Shown here piece after piece: positions 46,780-59,739 of a stretch of 64,000 nucleotides of DNA. Position 1 is the stretch's first letter, and the number at the start of each line of letters is the position of its first letter. Below the pieces are notes generated by a model. It did no database searches. It was not told where the DNA came from and worked only from the letters and a program-made list of their open reading frames with translations. The translations under genes and the position numbers were made by a program. Source of the DNA: Opisthocomus hoazin (lineage: Eukaryota; Chordata; Aves; Opisthocomiformes; Opisthocomidae); contig NC_134414.1 in assembly GCF_030867145.1 (NCBI RefSeq), positions 61,787,397-61,851,396 on the forward strand, in the 5' to 3' direction.

Positions 46780-47100
46780 TCTTTTGACAGTCTTTCGCTT
46801 TAATCATTGTTTGACTCTACCATAACAAATGGCATTTGTGTTGTTCTGAAAAAAGAGCTAGACAAGATATAATTAGAAATACTTTAGCTGACCTTTCATA
46901 AACTATGATCCCCAACAAAGTTGTTTGGAGTCACATTAAAAAATGGTCTTACATCTTTTGTGGGTACAGACAAGATTACAGGATACTTTTATTTTAGAAT
47001 AATTACACAGTGACCTTCAGCGTTATTTGCAAAGGTCATATTCTCTTCACATACCCTTGATTTCCTTTCAGTTTTCCCTTTTGTCCCACCAGACATAAAT
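46780..47100. promoter_or_regulatory. Candidate enhancer with SOX and nuclear-receptor half sites
   Basis: A perfect SOX site in reverse (CATTGTT, 46805-46811) is followed within 14 bases by a palindrome ACAAATG-G-CATTTGT (46825-46839), two facing SOX-like half sites. Further on there are three nuclear-receptor half sites, TGACCTT at 46889-46895 and 47011-47017 and AAGGTCA at 47032-47038, the last two diverging across 14 bases. TAATTAG- and TAATTAC-like sites lie between. No repeat is seen. An enhancer role is inferred. Confidence 0.4.
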
Positions 47101-48229
47101 TTAGCAAAGGAAGAAGAAAGAGAGAGTATTTTTTTCTGTGGTTGAAAACTGAAGAAGATAGTTCAAAGTCCCCATAGGCACTCAGAGGGCTGTGGGCTAT
47201 GATAGGCTATTTTCTACCATTTAGCTCCTGTATTATCACTACTCCTTTTTCTTCATTATTCTCCACTTATCACATGCAGCATCACTACAGAGCCCAAATA
47301 GAGAGTTGTAATTACCCAGCTGCCACCTGATAGTACCCCTTCTATCATCTTTATCTCACAAGGCCTTGCTGTTTCATCATTGGATAAAACTTGCCCATGG
47401 CAATGCCTGTGATAGTACATCTCAGAGATACATTTAAAGTTTACTCATTTATCGCAGGAAAAATGCTGAACCCATGCAATTATTAGATACACTTGCCAAT
47501 TTATTTGTTCAGTAAGGCTACTTTAACTCCTTTTTCTATCAGCTATTTGTTCTGTTCTTCTTGAAAACACTGAGGTCACTGCTGGGCACTGAGATGGAAT
47601 AGAAAATTTCTAAGCCATCCAGGCAGAAGTCAGCCCAGACACTCATTGATAAAAACAGACCTGTGCTTTCCCCAGCTATGTAATGTCAAAAAGACCCACA
47701 TTTTGTGCATATTTTTTTCTCATATCACCCCATGATGCTAACTTGTGGGTCACATGGCTCGAGCATCCCATGCTCCCAAAGTAGATTTCATGCACTATGC
47801 CATGACTGTCAGGTCCAATCCAGAAACACCACATTTGGGAAATAAATAATCTGCTGACAAGTGTAAAAACTGAGCGTGAAAATGTGAGGACATAACATTA
47901 AATGTATGCAGATGCAATTGGTCTATGAGTAGTCAGCATCTGCTCTGGCCTGCATGTCGGAGTCTGATATTTTAAATTGATATTTTGCTTTAGGATTGAT
48001 CCAAGCTTCCTGTCCTTCAAACAGAAATAAAATAGAGGAATGGGAAAACAGAAAGCAAATGAGAGTTCAAAATAATTTTTTTTCCTAATATTTTCAGATC
48101 GCTTTCACAGTATAGCAACAGTAACAGCAACATTTACGGCTGAATCCTATGCCAGCACATGCTACGGGGAGTCCCATGGAGCTCCCAGTTGATGTGGGAG
48201 ATTCTCACCTGTGTTACCGGGACCACGGG

Positions 48230-48325
48230 GCAGGAGGCCTGAACGGGGGCTGTGCCACTGCTGTGCTCTGCAACCCTGGGCAACTCACTTGAGCCCTACA
48301 AATTTCGGTCCCTGAAGTGAGACTG
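48230..48325 (+). mobile_element. Possible MIR-like ancient SINE fragment
   Basis: The stretch containing GGCTGTGCCACT, CTGTGCTCTGCAACCCTGGG and CAACTCACTTGAGCCC follows the order of the MIR SINE core (a GGCTCTGCCACTT-like part, then a CCTTGGGCAAGTTACTTAACC-like part). MIR-type copies are ancient and scarce in birds. The match is partial and made by eye only. Confidence 0.35.
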
Positions 48326-50048
48326 GGCGAAGAGAATCAGCACAGGCACATCAAAAAGCGCTGGAGCCCATCTCCAAGATGTCTCCGTTACTCCTCGGGA
48401 ATTTGGTCAGCACTCAGCAGCTCGGCTCAGGCGTGATGCTGTCTCCACACAAGAGGGTCTGCGTATCTCTCTGCTTGCTTCGCCCCTGCCCCCAAGGCTG
48501 GAAGGGCAAGGCGGGGGGAGCCTGGCCGACTGCTGGCTCCATCCGTGTCCAGGTACCGCAAGTTGGGCTCCTCCTAGTACAGAAGTGACTGCTGCTCCCC
48601 TGAATCCCAGCTGGCCCAAGCAGCAGCACAACGACACTACAGAAGAGTTAATAAGCTTGGCTAGATCTGAGCTGGCTCTGCATCCCAACATCCAAGGTTT
48701 ATCAGCCACCTGGATAAACCACCCACAGGTAATTGGGAGTTGACTGTGTGATATACAGAGAGAACAGGGAACCTATGAAAGTGAGTCGGAGAAACCAGCA
48801 AATGGAGAAGCGTGCTGCCAGAGCTAGTCAGCAGCAAATTTTGGGGAGGAAAGTATGACAGAGCTGCTGCTCTGTGAGAGTGCTTCTTCCCAGTCACAGA
48901 GGACACCTGCCTCCCTATGGGCTTCTGCCATGGGATGTTACTTCTGAAGCTCGGGGCTTCATCCAGGACAATTGTCTCTGGAAGTAAACCTGGTAGAAAC
49001 TTCACTCCTCTGTCTTCTATCGCGTTCATCAACGACCCTGTGCTTAGGATGATCTCTGGGAGGTGAAAGGCCTGCCATAGGACTGTTACCACAGGTGATT
49101 TGGAGAGGTCTGAAAGTAATCAACCAAACCGCTGACTTTTTATGTAATAAACCCATATTTAAACATCTATGCCCTGACCTGGTGATCTCAGTTTCTCATT
49201 TGCAAATGGCAAAATCGCAAAACTTCCTTGTTCTGGGGTAAGCTGCTTTGAGACCTGCTCTCATTACCTGGATCTCTTAGGCTAACCACACCATTCTGGC
49301 ACTGTAGAGTGAAAGGGGATCTTGAAGATGTTCTGGAAGACATGATTGCCTGAGATGCCCTCTGTGAGATAAACACCAGGATCCCACTGGGTCTTCTATT
49401 CACCTTCCAAACATTACACACATACCACACCCTTCAGAGAAATTCAGGTAGCTTGAAATTTAGGGTGTTCACCAATGCGAGAGAAGCCTAAAAAGGTTTC
49501 ACAAAACTCCCACCCACTTGAAAAAAGGGAATGCCAGATAATTAGTTGAAATTGGCATGGAGTATTGCCTCCACAAAGTATGTTAGATCTTTTTTTCTCC
49601 CCCTCCAAATAGCTCTGAATAGTGTTTGTGTGCATCCTCACAAAATATGACAGTGTCATGAATTTTTAACTAACATTTTATTGAGTTTGTACGTGTTTCA
49701 TAAATTTTTATTACTTTTTAGCAGTCTGCCTTTTAGTACAGAGATTATTATGGCAGTTACTAAAAAAAAACACCCCAAACCTATTGCTCTTTTAAAAGCA
49801 GTACTTTTAATTAAGCAGTCAATGCATAGTTAAAAGTGTGTGCTCTGCAGTGAATAGTTGGCTTGCGTGACTGTGTAAATGCTGACAGAGAGACTGAGCA
49901 GCTCACCAGCCCTAAAAGCCCTTTATTGCAGGTACAGGAGTCATTTCACCATATACCATAGTTAATATTCAGGAAATAAAATTATTAATATTATTTAAAT
50001 ATTTGGCTCCATTTAAGAAATTTTAACTTTGAAACAGAGCTGAACCAG

Positions 50049-50082
50049 ATGCTGGTTTTCTTCGGTGAGCCAAAACCAGCAT
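50049..50082. repeat. 11-bp perfect inverted repeat
   Basis: ATGCTGGTTTT (50049-50059) and AAAACCAGCAT (50072-50082) are exact reverse complements around a 12-base loop. Chance expectation for this arm length in 64 kb is below one but not negligible. Confidence 0.8.
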
Positions 50083-51099
50083 ATGGCCTTCCAGATCTGG
50101 CTGTTCCCCCAACTATCACCACATACTTTTCCTTTCAGTGAAGGCAAGCCCAAGTGGTAGCATGTTCATCCTCTTCTCCCAAGGCAAAGCTCTTCAGGAC
50201 CTCAGCAGCAGGACTTCTGTCTTTTCCTGCTTGCTGACTACTACAAAAGACCCTGAGAAGTCTGTAGATCAGGCCTCTATATTGCATGTTTGTCAGGATG
50301 AGCTAATCATGGAGAGCAGATTGATGCTTCTCCTCACTTCCTCCTGTGCACAGAGAACGGGATGGTGACTTTCCAGATGGAAAGAGGTCTGGGCTTCATC
50401 CGTCATTGCCAAGCATGTCTTCGGCTATGTGGGATCAGAAAAGCGCTCTGCGGAAACAGAGGAGCCAGTCTGTGTTCCCTCTCCAGATACACAGAGGAGC
50501 AGGGAAGGGAGCGTCACTTTCTTTCAGATGTGTTTTGTGGCTGGGCTTGTTTTTCTGTGGCCCAGCCTTTGAAAAATTAACCCCGAAAGGTCTCCATTTC
50601 CAGTTGCAGAGCCCTGTGAACTGTTTTGAGGACGATTTCTCATCCCCATTCAGAGAGAGAAGAGGTTCTGCCATTTGCCCTTTTCCAGTTAGAGGAATCT
50701 TCCCAAGGAATGGTTTGGGGAAAAGACTGTAGAAACAGTGAAGATGCACAACTGTACACCATAAATCATAGTAAATTATGAGCAAGTCACAAATATGGTG
50801 GTTCCATACCTAGCCAGCTCCACATATGCGAGGTTTGATCTTTCTAGGGTCCAAGCCCAGGGCCCAGTGCCTAGGGCACTGACAATGGTGCGTGCTTAGT
50901 GCCATGGGTACACATTACACATGCTCTCACAAGCTTTGCTTTTGACTTTGGTGAAATAAATCTTGTTCTTACTTGGATAATCAGAGCTTTTTTGACGTCT
51001 TGGGGGAAGTGGCAAGGAAAGCTGCGGTTTGTTTGCATTGCTTTTATCTAAAGGTCTACTAAATCGAAGGGATTGAGCCCTTGGTTCAGAAAAGCACGT

Positions 51100-51576
51100 C
51101 ATAGAATCATAGAATATCATAGAATCATAGAAAGGTTTGGGTTGGCAGGGACCTTACCGATCATCTAGTCCAACACCCCCGCCATGGGCAGGGACACCTT
51201 CCACTAGACCAGGTTGCTCAGAGCCCCGTCCAGCCTGGCCTTGAACTCTTCCAGGGAGGGGGCATCCACAATTACTCTGGGCATCCTGTTCCAGTGTCTC
51301 ACCACTCTCAAAGAATTTCATTCTTATATCTAATCTAAATCTACCCTCTTCCAGTTTAAAGCCATTACCTCTTGTCTTATCGCAACAGGCCCTGTTAAAG
51401 TGTTTGTCCCTGTCTTTGCTGTAGGCCCCCTTTAAGTACTGGAAGGCTGCAGTAAGGTCTCCATGGACCCTTCTCTTCTCCAGGCTGAAAAGCCCCAACT
51501 CTCTCAGCCTTTCCTCCTAGGAGAGGTGTTCTCTGCTCATTTTTGTGGCCTCCTCTGCACCTGCTCCAACAGGTCA
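51100..51576 (-). mobile_element. CR1 LINE, 5'-truncated, minus orientation
   Basis: The tail appears as repeated ATAGAATC units (51100-51132), then GGTTTGGGTTGGCAGGGACC. The reverse-complement ORF2 C-terminus follows (minus-strand [20 protein letters not shown], then [20 protein letters not shown]), disrupted after the [12 protein letters not shown] region by a frame change. The element stops near the CTGCTCCAACAGGTC motif. It belongs to the same type as the 21.9-kb and 55.4-kb copies. Confidence 0.93.
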
Positions 51577-54500
51577 GCAAAGCACTTGCACACATGCTGA
51601 AAGCGAAGCATAAGCCTAGTACTCTGCTCAGTTCTGGGCCTGATACAGGGGACATCCATTTGGATGCACCAGGGTGTAAGGTCTTAAAATGATTGAATTG
51701 TGTAAGATATGTTCAACCTGGGTCAAGTCCAGAGAGAAGAGAGGTCGACAGATGAAGTTTATTATAGATTTTCTTGAACCTCTTGTTTGGCATTGTTTCT
51801 AAACAGGAGAGGAAATCTAGAGTGCCTTAAAGTTGCTCCAGAAAGAAAAATTCCGTCTCTTCATCTATGTAATATTCTTTGTATTTCTGAACCCATCACA
51901 GAAAGTACTTTTTATATATTCATGTATGCATGTGTGTATATATGAGCATATATATAAGTTCCTTGAAATACCTTCCCTTGCTTTGTAGCCACAGTCAAAT
52001 AATAGTTTTCAACCCAGTTATTTATAGCAGATTAATTTAATAATATTTATTATGAAGTTTTATAAAGAGAAATACAGGTTTAGTGTCATATGCAGATCTA
52101 GGTCTTTGTAAATGTGTCTATACTATAAATCCTCAGTTAGTTTTGCCAAGGCATCACATTTTCCAGGTAGAAACATGGGCAACTGAGGCCCAGGTAAGGG
52201 GAGAAATCTACACTATTTATTAATTACCTTATACCACAGAGGTAGCTCGGCCCTGATGATGGGCAGTCAAAATTTTTGGTCCAAAATACGTAAAAACAGA
52301 ACAATAATTTAATCTTCTTTCATAGCAGTGAAAAGTTGCTGCCATTATTACAAGAATGTCCTGAGAGTGCAGTACTGTGGAGAAGCGAGGGTGGAATAAG
52401 CGAGTTGTTACCAGCAACACTGCAGAGTTCATAAAGAAGAAGATTAATTATTTTTAGAACATCTATTGCATGTCTCTCTCTTCAAAATCACATGCCAAAT
52501 AACCTATCATCACAGTTGTTTGTATTATTTGCTGTTACTGGGAGTATCCAGAGTGATCTACCACAACACCCAGTCCTGGACAACCACAGAGACATAATCA
52601 CTGCCTCATGGCCTGTATATCCCAAACAGGCAAAAAGAAAGGGCAACGTGAGCAGAGAGCGCAGAAGGAACTGGAGAGAGATGATGTAACACTGAGGCTA
52701 AATTAGCAATGAAGATCTATCATCCAGGCAGGAATGGAATCCCCACATCTCCCGAGCCTCAGACAAGTGCCTTCAACAACAGGCATTCTTGGTTTGTTTG
52801 CTTTTCCCTCTTAGACCTTCTGCTCATGTTTTGCAGATGCCTGTAGGTTGATTCAGTGGCTGCTGTACTGATCCAGTTGAAAACACTCTAGGTGCTACAA
52901 CAGAACTTCCCCAGTCACATCGGGAAAAGATATGGCAGCAGATGGGCTCAAGATCTTCCCACCCATTCCTTTCCCAGAAGAAAGGATCTCTGAGGCTGAT
53001 AGAAACAACTGTCAGCAGCATGTGTATGACTGAAATAATGGTAGCACTGGCACAACATTGGCCTTTGGCACGTCTTCATGGTGGCTGCCTCATGTCTTGC
53101 TGAAATGGAACTTGTGGTTGATCAAAAAGGTGCTCTTCGCAACAGGACCATTGCCCGTTTCTGGAGCAGGATATTGGGCTGTTCCTTGTTGGCACTCGAA
53201 GGAGAAAGGTTTGTGTTACATTAAGGAGGGCCCATTTGGCCAAAAGAAAATCTCTAAAGCCATATATTAAAAGGGGTCGTGTTCGACACTGTGTTTTGGG
53301 GCCTCAGGCTAGCTAAGCAGTCTGGCCAGAAACCAGCTCTGCAGAAACGAACACAGACACCACCCACACCTGTGAAAGAACAGACTAGGAAACTGTCCCC
53401 AAAATGAGATAGAGAAAACACAGCAGTAGGGTAGTATCACATCTTCCATGGGAGATAAGGGTTGTTCAAGAAGATGCCTCACCACTCTTGGATTTATTGA
53501 GGCTAGCTACAGAAGTGGTCTTTGACATAATATTTTACCTGGAATCAGAAATTACAAGAAATTTATGGATGCCAGGCATTCAGGTAGGTATTTTTTTTGG
53601 AACTTTGTAAATGTTGGCTTCAGGCACCAGTAGGTTTTCAAGCTAGTTAGACATTCCAGTGCATTTACGGGTCCCTATCGATAACGCTAAAACAGTGTGT
53701 TGTATTTTGTTCTGTTGTACGAGACTTTACAAGTCCTTTTTTTCCTTGGCAGATTCTGTTCTGAGTTGTTTCTGTAAGATCAGGTGGATCAGTTCATTTT
53801 ATGACGTATTTCAGTTAACTGTCATGGTAGGAAAGCTGATCGTTCCACAGATCCCAGGATCTTCTATAGCAGCCAAAGTATTTCTAATGCAGGCTCTCTG
53901 GGACAGTAGTTGATTTTAACTCTAAATTACTCATTTCTGTAAGCAGCTTTCCCCTCAGCTCTCACCCACCTTCAGGAGTGTTGGATGAATACCATTCAGT
54001 TCTGCTTTCAGGCAATAAAGCCTGCTCTTACAGGCTCTGTCTTCACTGCAATTTTAGCTGTGTCAGTCAGAATCAAATATTAGGGAAAAATTGAGGGGGA
54101 AGACGTTAGCCAGGACCGATCCCATTAACTGCAATATTTCTTCCTTGTTGCAAGCTGAGATGCAAACTAAGTGGAGCTGTAAATGAATCTCACCCCTGCC
54201 TGTTCAGAAAATGCTGATTTTTTTAAAACTCAGTTTATGCTTACATGTGCTAACCAGGGACTATGATTTTCTGGAGACCACTGTTTTCACTAACAGGGTT
54301 ACCCCTCGGAAGCCGATAGTGGTGGATGCATTTTTGCTCTTTCTCTCTGCTGGACAGACCCTTATGACAGATAGCGTTTTAAACTCATGGAACTGAACAG
54401 TCTCAAGTCCTGTCCTCAATCATGCACCCCTCTAGCAGTTCAAAGGGCAGTGTCTCAAGGATTTCACTCGCCTCTCCCCTCAGCCTCAGCAGAAATATGC

Positions 54501-54839
54501 AAAACCGTTTTGAAAGCATTTTTCTTCACAGCAGATCTAAAGATGCCCGATACTTCAGTAATCTGGTAAATAGCAAATAAAACTCTCGGGCATACTCCCT
54601 TGATACTTCCACCACTTTGAAAGACAAAGGCAAATTGACTGCCAGATGAGAGTTCTCCAGTACATAAATCCTTGTCTGCAAAGCCACAGAAACTTTGCAC
54701 AATGCCTTTATCTTTCCTCTCTTTGACTGTGGTGATATAATGGGGACACTGTGTTCAAACAGCTATTTGCTGGAAAAACTGCAAACACTCCAAAAATTAA
54801 ACTAGCACAATTGCATTCAGGCTAATGAAAGCTGGGAAT
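51577..54839. other. Intergenic sequence, no gene seen
   Basis: AT-rich sequence with an impure TA/TG run near 51910-51960. No gene, RNA or further CR1 recognised. Confidence 0.55.
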
Positions 54840-54851
54840 GTAACAGAGGTG

Positions 54852-55044
54852 ACGCTCTCCATCTTCGCTGCGAGGGTGCATTATGGGACCTGTCATTCCC
54901 CGGCACTCCTGGCTGCCAATCTACTGTAGGGAGCAGCGCTAACAATACCCAGCGCCTTCCCGACCATGGGGTTCGCGTCACCGAAGGGCAGAGGGCGGAC
55001 GAACGGGAAGGGCCAGCCGGCGGCGAGAGAGCGAAAACACACGA
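54852..55044. promoter_or_regulatory. Isolated CpG cluster, possible promoter or CpG-rich enhancer
   Basis: I count about 18 CpG in roughly 190 bases, close to the number expected without CpG depletion, whereas the flanks are almost CpG-free. The cluster contains GCATTATGGGACC (54878-54890), whose reverse TCCCATAATGC resembles the core of the ZNF143 site. No CR1 or LTR signature is present. It could be the promoter of an unannotated non-coding RNA or a CpG-rich regulatory element. No open reading frame here looks like a gene. Confidence 0.45.
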
Positions 55045-55359
55045 TGCCACTTGAGCAGGGCTGACACCTTGAGCCTCTCCTTCTCAGGGCATCGATAACT
55101 ACTTTAACACATGTCCTCGGGCAGAAGAGTTGACACACTGACGCCGGGAGCCCTTGCTAAAAGATAAATGGGAACTGGTGCTTTTGTCTGTATTGCCAGC
55201 TACTGTTGCAACAAACTGTTACACAAATACTTTAATTACCTGCTTCTTTTCCCACCTCTAAGAGAGATGGGCCAGAACCACAGACTGGCAGAGCTGAAAA
55301 TTCTGCTTCTAAGACAAGAATTGTATAACCACAAGAATACCACTGGAGCCCTCTGCACA
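55045..55359. other. Intergenic spacer, nothing seen
   Basis: Unassigned sequence between the CpG cluster and a CR1. Confidence 0.5.
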
Positions 55360-55840
55360 GGAAAGATGTAGACCTGTTGGAGCGGGTCCAGAGGAGGCCA
55401 CAAAGATGATCCAAGGTCTGGAACACCTCTCCTATGAGGACAGGCTGAGAGAGTTGGGGCTGTTCAGCCTGGAGAAAAGAAGGCTGTGGGGAGACCTCAT
55501 TGCAGCCTTCCATTACCTGAAGGGGGCTTGTAAGAAAGATGGGGACAAACTTTTTAGCAGGGCGTGTTGCAATAGAACAAGGGGTAGTGGTTTTAAACTA
55601 AAAGAGAGCAGATTCAGACTGGATATAAGGAAGAAATTCTTTACAATGAGGGTGGTGAAGCACTGGAATGGATTGCCTAGAGAGGTGGTAGATGTCCCAT
55701 CCATGGAAACATTCAAGGCCAGGCTGGACGGGTCTCCGAGCAACCTGGTCTAGATGAAGATGTCCCTGCCCACTGCAGAGGGGTTGGACTAGATGACCTC
55801 TAAAGATCCCTTCCAACCCAAACTATTCTATGATTGTATG
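55360..55840 (+). mobile_element. CR1 LINE, 5'-truncated, well preserved
   Basis: The frame at 55406-55753 encodes the intact ORF2 C-terminus ([20 protein letters not shown], then [37 protein letters not shown] and [13 protein letters not shown]). It is followed by the 3' UTR and the tail ATTCTATGATTGTATG at about 55825-55840. The open frame implies a relatively recent insertion. It is a fragment only, so it cannot be autonomous. Confidence 0.95.
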
Positions 55841-58800
55841 ATTTTCTCCAGCACTTATGTGAAAATCAGTAAAAGCAAAGTTACCTGTGACAAATATGTC
55901 AAAGAAGTGTTATTATTCACAGATATTTCAAGGGAAATCAGTATCTATCCAGAATTCGCTTACTTGTTCCACCCTTGACTCTTACAGCTGAAGGTGTACA
56001 GTGTCAGGTGTCAGAGTTCAAGAGGCTATCAACTATAATGCATTGTTCAGAACATCATTAATCTCCCGAGGAACTCCATCTGCAGCACACAACCCTGCAG
56101 ACCGGCAGCAAACAAGAGGGGAGAGGAGCTGATGGCAAGTGCTCGCACATGAGACAACTGGAAGTCTGGGGCAAACAAAATTAGACAGTGCTCTGACAAG
56201 GCTGCAGTGAAACAGGATTCAGCTCGAGGCTAGGTGATGTGGCACAAGCTAATCAGAGCCACCTTCAAGGGTAGGAGGCAAGACCTCTGAACTGGGCGAG
56301 GGTCCATTCCTGTCTCAGTGACCAGTGGTGGTAAGAAGACTTTCACTGACCTTAAGGTGCTTTGAATTTGGCCCTGCATGAGTTGTCAAGTTTTACATTC
56401 TCAAAAGTCCCTCAAAACTCTTTTAGGAAATGATGCAGACACTTAGCATCTGAAGTCATGCGGGAAGTCAACATGGGACACAGGGAATGACCTCAGACAA
56501 AGGGAGTTATCAACCAGCGTGACAGACCTGGTATCTTGGAGGGCTTAAGGCTGAGGCAGCGCGTGTTTTCAGTCTGGTATGTTAATAACAACCAGTGCTT
56601 GAGCTCCTCTGTTTCTGATACATTCATTCAAAAAGTCTCCTTCTCTTGCTTTATAAAAAGCCAGGATCATACAGGGGTGATACATCTTGAGCCTCACAGC
56701 TCAAGCATACGGATTTCACAACGGGTGTTAGAGAGTCCCGGGACAGGCAGCCCGGAGAGGAGAGCTGTGCCTGGCTGCGGGTGTGCATTACACGGCCCTC
56801 AGGGGTGCGAACGCGTGTGCACAAAGTAGATGGTCAGTTGCCTTCCCACAGACACAGCGCGGTCTGCCTACAGAAAACCAGTTGCCCAGAGTCATGGAGG
56901 ATTAGGAACTAACCCACTTCTTCAGCCCATGAACTTGTTGACTAGCCATGAAATTTGTTCTTAATTCTCTGTGATTCTGGGTAACTCTCAAGACCGACAG
57001 CCGTTTCTGACAAACCTAGCAGCAGAGTGTTTAGCATAGGGCCTGGGCTTCTTACATCATCCTAATTCAAAAGCTAAAGAATAGCGAGAGGGCTGCCAGC
57101 TAGCCAAAATAAAAACAGCAGCAGCAGCCCTGGTTACCATTCATTCCCGTATACACCACAGCTATGTGCAGAGCGTCCTGCAGCTGCTGCTACCCGTGGT
57201 GCCGGTGCACCGAGCAGCCAGCCCTCAGGTAGCGGGCAGCAGGGGTGCTTTGCTGGGCCACCGTTCAGACTGACGCTGAAGGTAGGACCCTGCTCCACTG
57301 TGGTCTCTGGGTTTGCAGGGTCAGATGAACATAAAATCCACTGGTAGACAGTCCTTTACGTTCCAGCACCATAACAGGATCCTAACGAAGGCTGTAAAAG
57401 TCATTGATTTTTTGATTCCCAGATCCTCACTAATTCACCCATCATAGACTCCTCCTTACTCCCATGCTCGATGGCTGGTTAAGCTTTTTTCCAGCTAACT
57501 GCAGCAGGAGTTGGAAGGGAGATCCCACTCAGAATGCCTCCTAGCTCAGATGAAGAGAGACCATTGGGAGTCCATGTCTTCCCCCAGTTCTCATATATTT
57601 TTTTAAATAGTTTTGAAGCAGGAATCTGTGGGAGAGAGTAAGAAACCTACTCCAAATTTCATCAAAGTACTGGGTTATCCTTGTGAAAAGGGTTGGCTCA
57701 AATATTTAAGCAGGAAAGAAAATCGAATTTGGTTTTCTTGGTCCTGAGAGAGTTTAAAATGATAAGCTGTGGACTAAAACCACCATGGGTCATTTGGCTG
57801 AGTACCTTACCTTCTCATCTTTCTTGCAAAGAAAAAGGGAAAAACATCTCCCACCCTCCCCAAATACTTTTCTTTAACAGAGTTACTTTTTCCTTAGTTT
57901 TCTTGTAACTAAATATTATAACTTGGTTTGGAGAAGTTGTGAATCACTGTATTACCTCCCACATTTACATTAAGAATGAGGAAATATATTTGGCTTTCTC
58001 CTTTCTCTAATAAGAAAATTGTTAGCTTGTTGACATTTTTTCAAGGAACAAAATCCGATGGAACAAAATTTAATGGAAATGAGGTTTTCATTAATGTTTT
58101 CAGAGAGGAAAAAAAGGCTCTTTCACTAATCTATATTACAAGCATACAGTAACACTATAACTTCAAATAAGTAAGTAAAAGATGTATAGTCCATAGTGGA
58201 TAAGACCACCAAATACATCTTTGTATATGCTTGGAGCACAAGTGCTCGATGCTGCTCAAGGGTATCTGAATTTACCACGATGGAAATGTTTAAGAATAGT
58301 TATTATGATGACAGCCTGATGCACAAAGAGAGAAACATCTTGCACCAGAAGAAGGTTACTAATCACAACAAAGCAGACAGTAAAAGACGTAAGGTTATAC
58401 TGGATCCTTCTCGCTTATCTATTGGAAAAAGATGTGCTCATTAAGACTGAAGATTCCTTTTGCCCCAAGCATCTTTCTAGCTTTCTAGAAATCTTAACAA
58501 GAGGGAATATACTCACGGATGAGGGTAGCCTTATTTTCAAATATTCTAATGGTGGCCTAATTAACTTCATCCTGTATCACATGTGATGGACTGCTCCATC
58601 TCCTAAGCTACAGCAGAAGTTCATGCAGAAACATAGGAGAAAGCCTGTGTAGAAGCAGCAGTACATTACAAAGCCACATGCTCTAAGGTTCCTCAAACTG
58701 CTAATCCACAACCATGTAATATGATCTCAGCCCATTTGAAGAGGTAAGTACTTTACAGGCATTTCATAAGTCTCTCTTCATTCTCAGATATTCAGCCTAC

Positions 58801-59739
58801 TCAGTTTTACAGTCCCTCAGCATCTAGTGAACTTGGAGGGCAGCAGAGCTTTAAGAAGAAAAGGATGTTATCCATGAACTGGACAGTATTACATCCAATA
58901 GCAAACATATGGCAACATCAATCACCTCTTGTGGATTTGGGCAAGCTGTAAACCACAACTGGAGGAAAAAAAGAAAAAAAAAAAAAGAAAGAAAACATCA
59001 TATTTGGCAGGCAACCTTTACTGAAGACTGGAACAGTCCCACGTCAGATTCTCAAAGAAGGCGAGTCAGCAATGTTGCATCGAGGTGGTATAAACCCATT
59101 AAAATTCAGTAAGACAGCTCTGCACTGGGTGCAACTTCTCAGAAAAATGGCTCCACAACAGTGCACCTACTCTTTGTAAGTTCTCCATCTTACTGTGATT
59201 TACTCTTATTTTGCTTCATGCCTTGCAGATGCTCAAGGCCCTGTTTTCCTCCTGTGTTAAGTTATTGAAGGAAGGGAAGAAAAAACACTGTTTATCTACC
59301 CAGCTATCAAGAGAGACTGCCAGGCAATCATCTACTGGAACCAGTTAGTCTCATTGCGAATGTGTGAGCTTCTACAGTAGCTGACATGGTCTCCAAAAGA
59401 AACATTCATTGTCAGATCACCTTTTAAGTCCTCATCGCCAGGCTCACGGATGGCACCACGTACACAGCAACAAAAGCCAGCCAGCACTTTGCCCAAATGT
59501 GCAGCCAGCACTTTTGTCTGAATGAGTCTTTCCAGTTCCTTCCTGCAGCCCTGGGGAAAAAAAAAAAAAGCAGTCATTGTACAGGCACGGAGAAAAACCA
59601 CTAGCGCCCAGCACCTGTGCGAGAGCTCAGAGAGCATTATACTTCTTCCAGTTTGCAAATAAGGGCCGCTACTGTGATTCCCGAACAAAAGGAGCTATTG
59701 GGGTAAGCGAAACTCTTGGTCCCTTTCCTACCCAGCTGA
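55841..59739. other. Intergenic sequence, no gene seen
   Basis: No gene recognised. An A-rich run at 58964-58996 and an A13 run at about 59557-59569 are simple repeats. A small GC-rich patch with several CpGs lies at 56,735-56,820. Confidence 0.55.
58964..58996. repeat. A-rich simple repeat
   Basis: A run of A with a few G interruptions. It is not preceded by a recognisable retrotransposed gene. Confidence 0.85.

Larger units (their letters stand above)
47101..51099. other. Intergenic sequence, no gene seen
   Basis: No coding gene recognised. It contains a possible fossil SINE (48,230-48,325) and an 11-bp perfect inverted repeat (50,049-50,082). The open frames at 48.4-49.1 and 50.3-50.8 kb overlap on both strands without domains. 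Confidence 0.55.
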
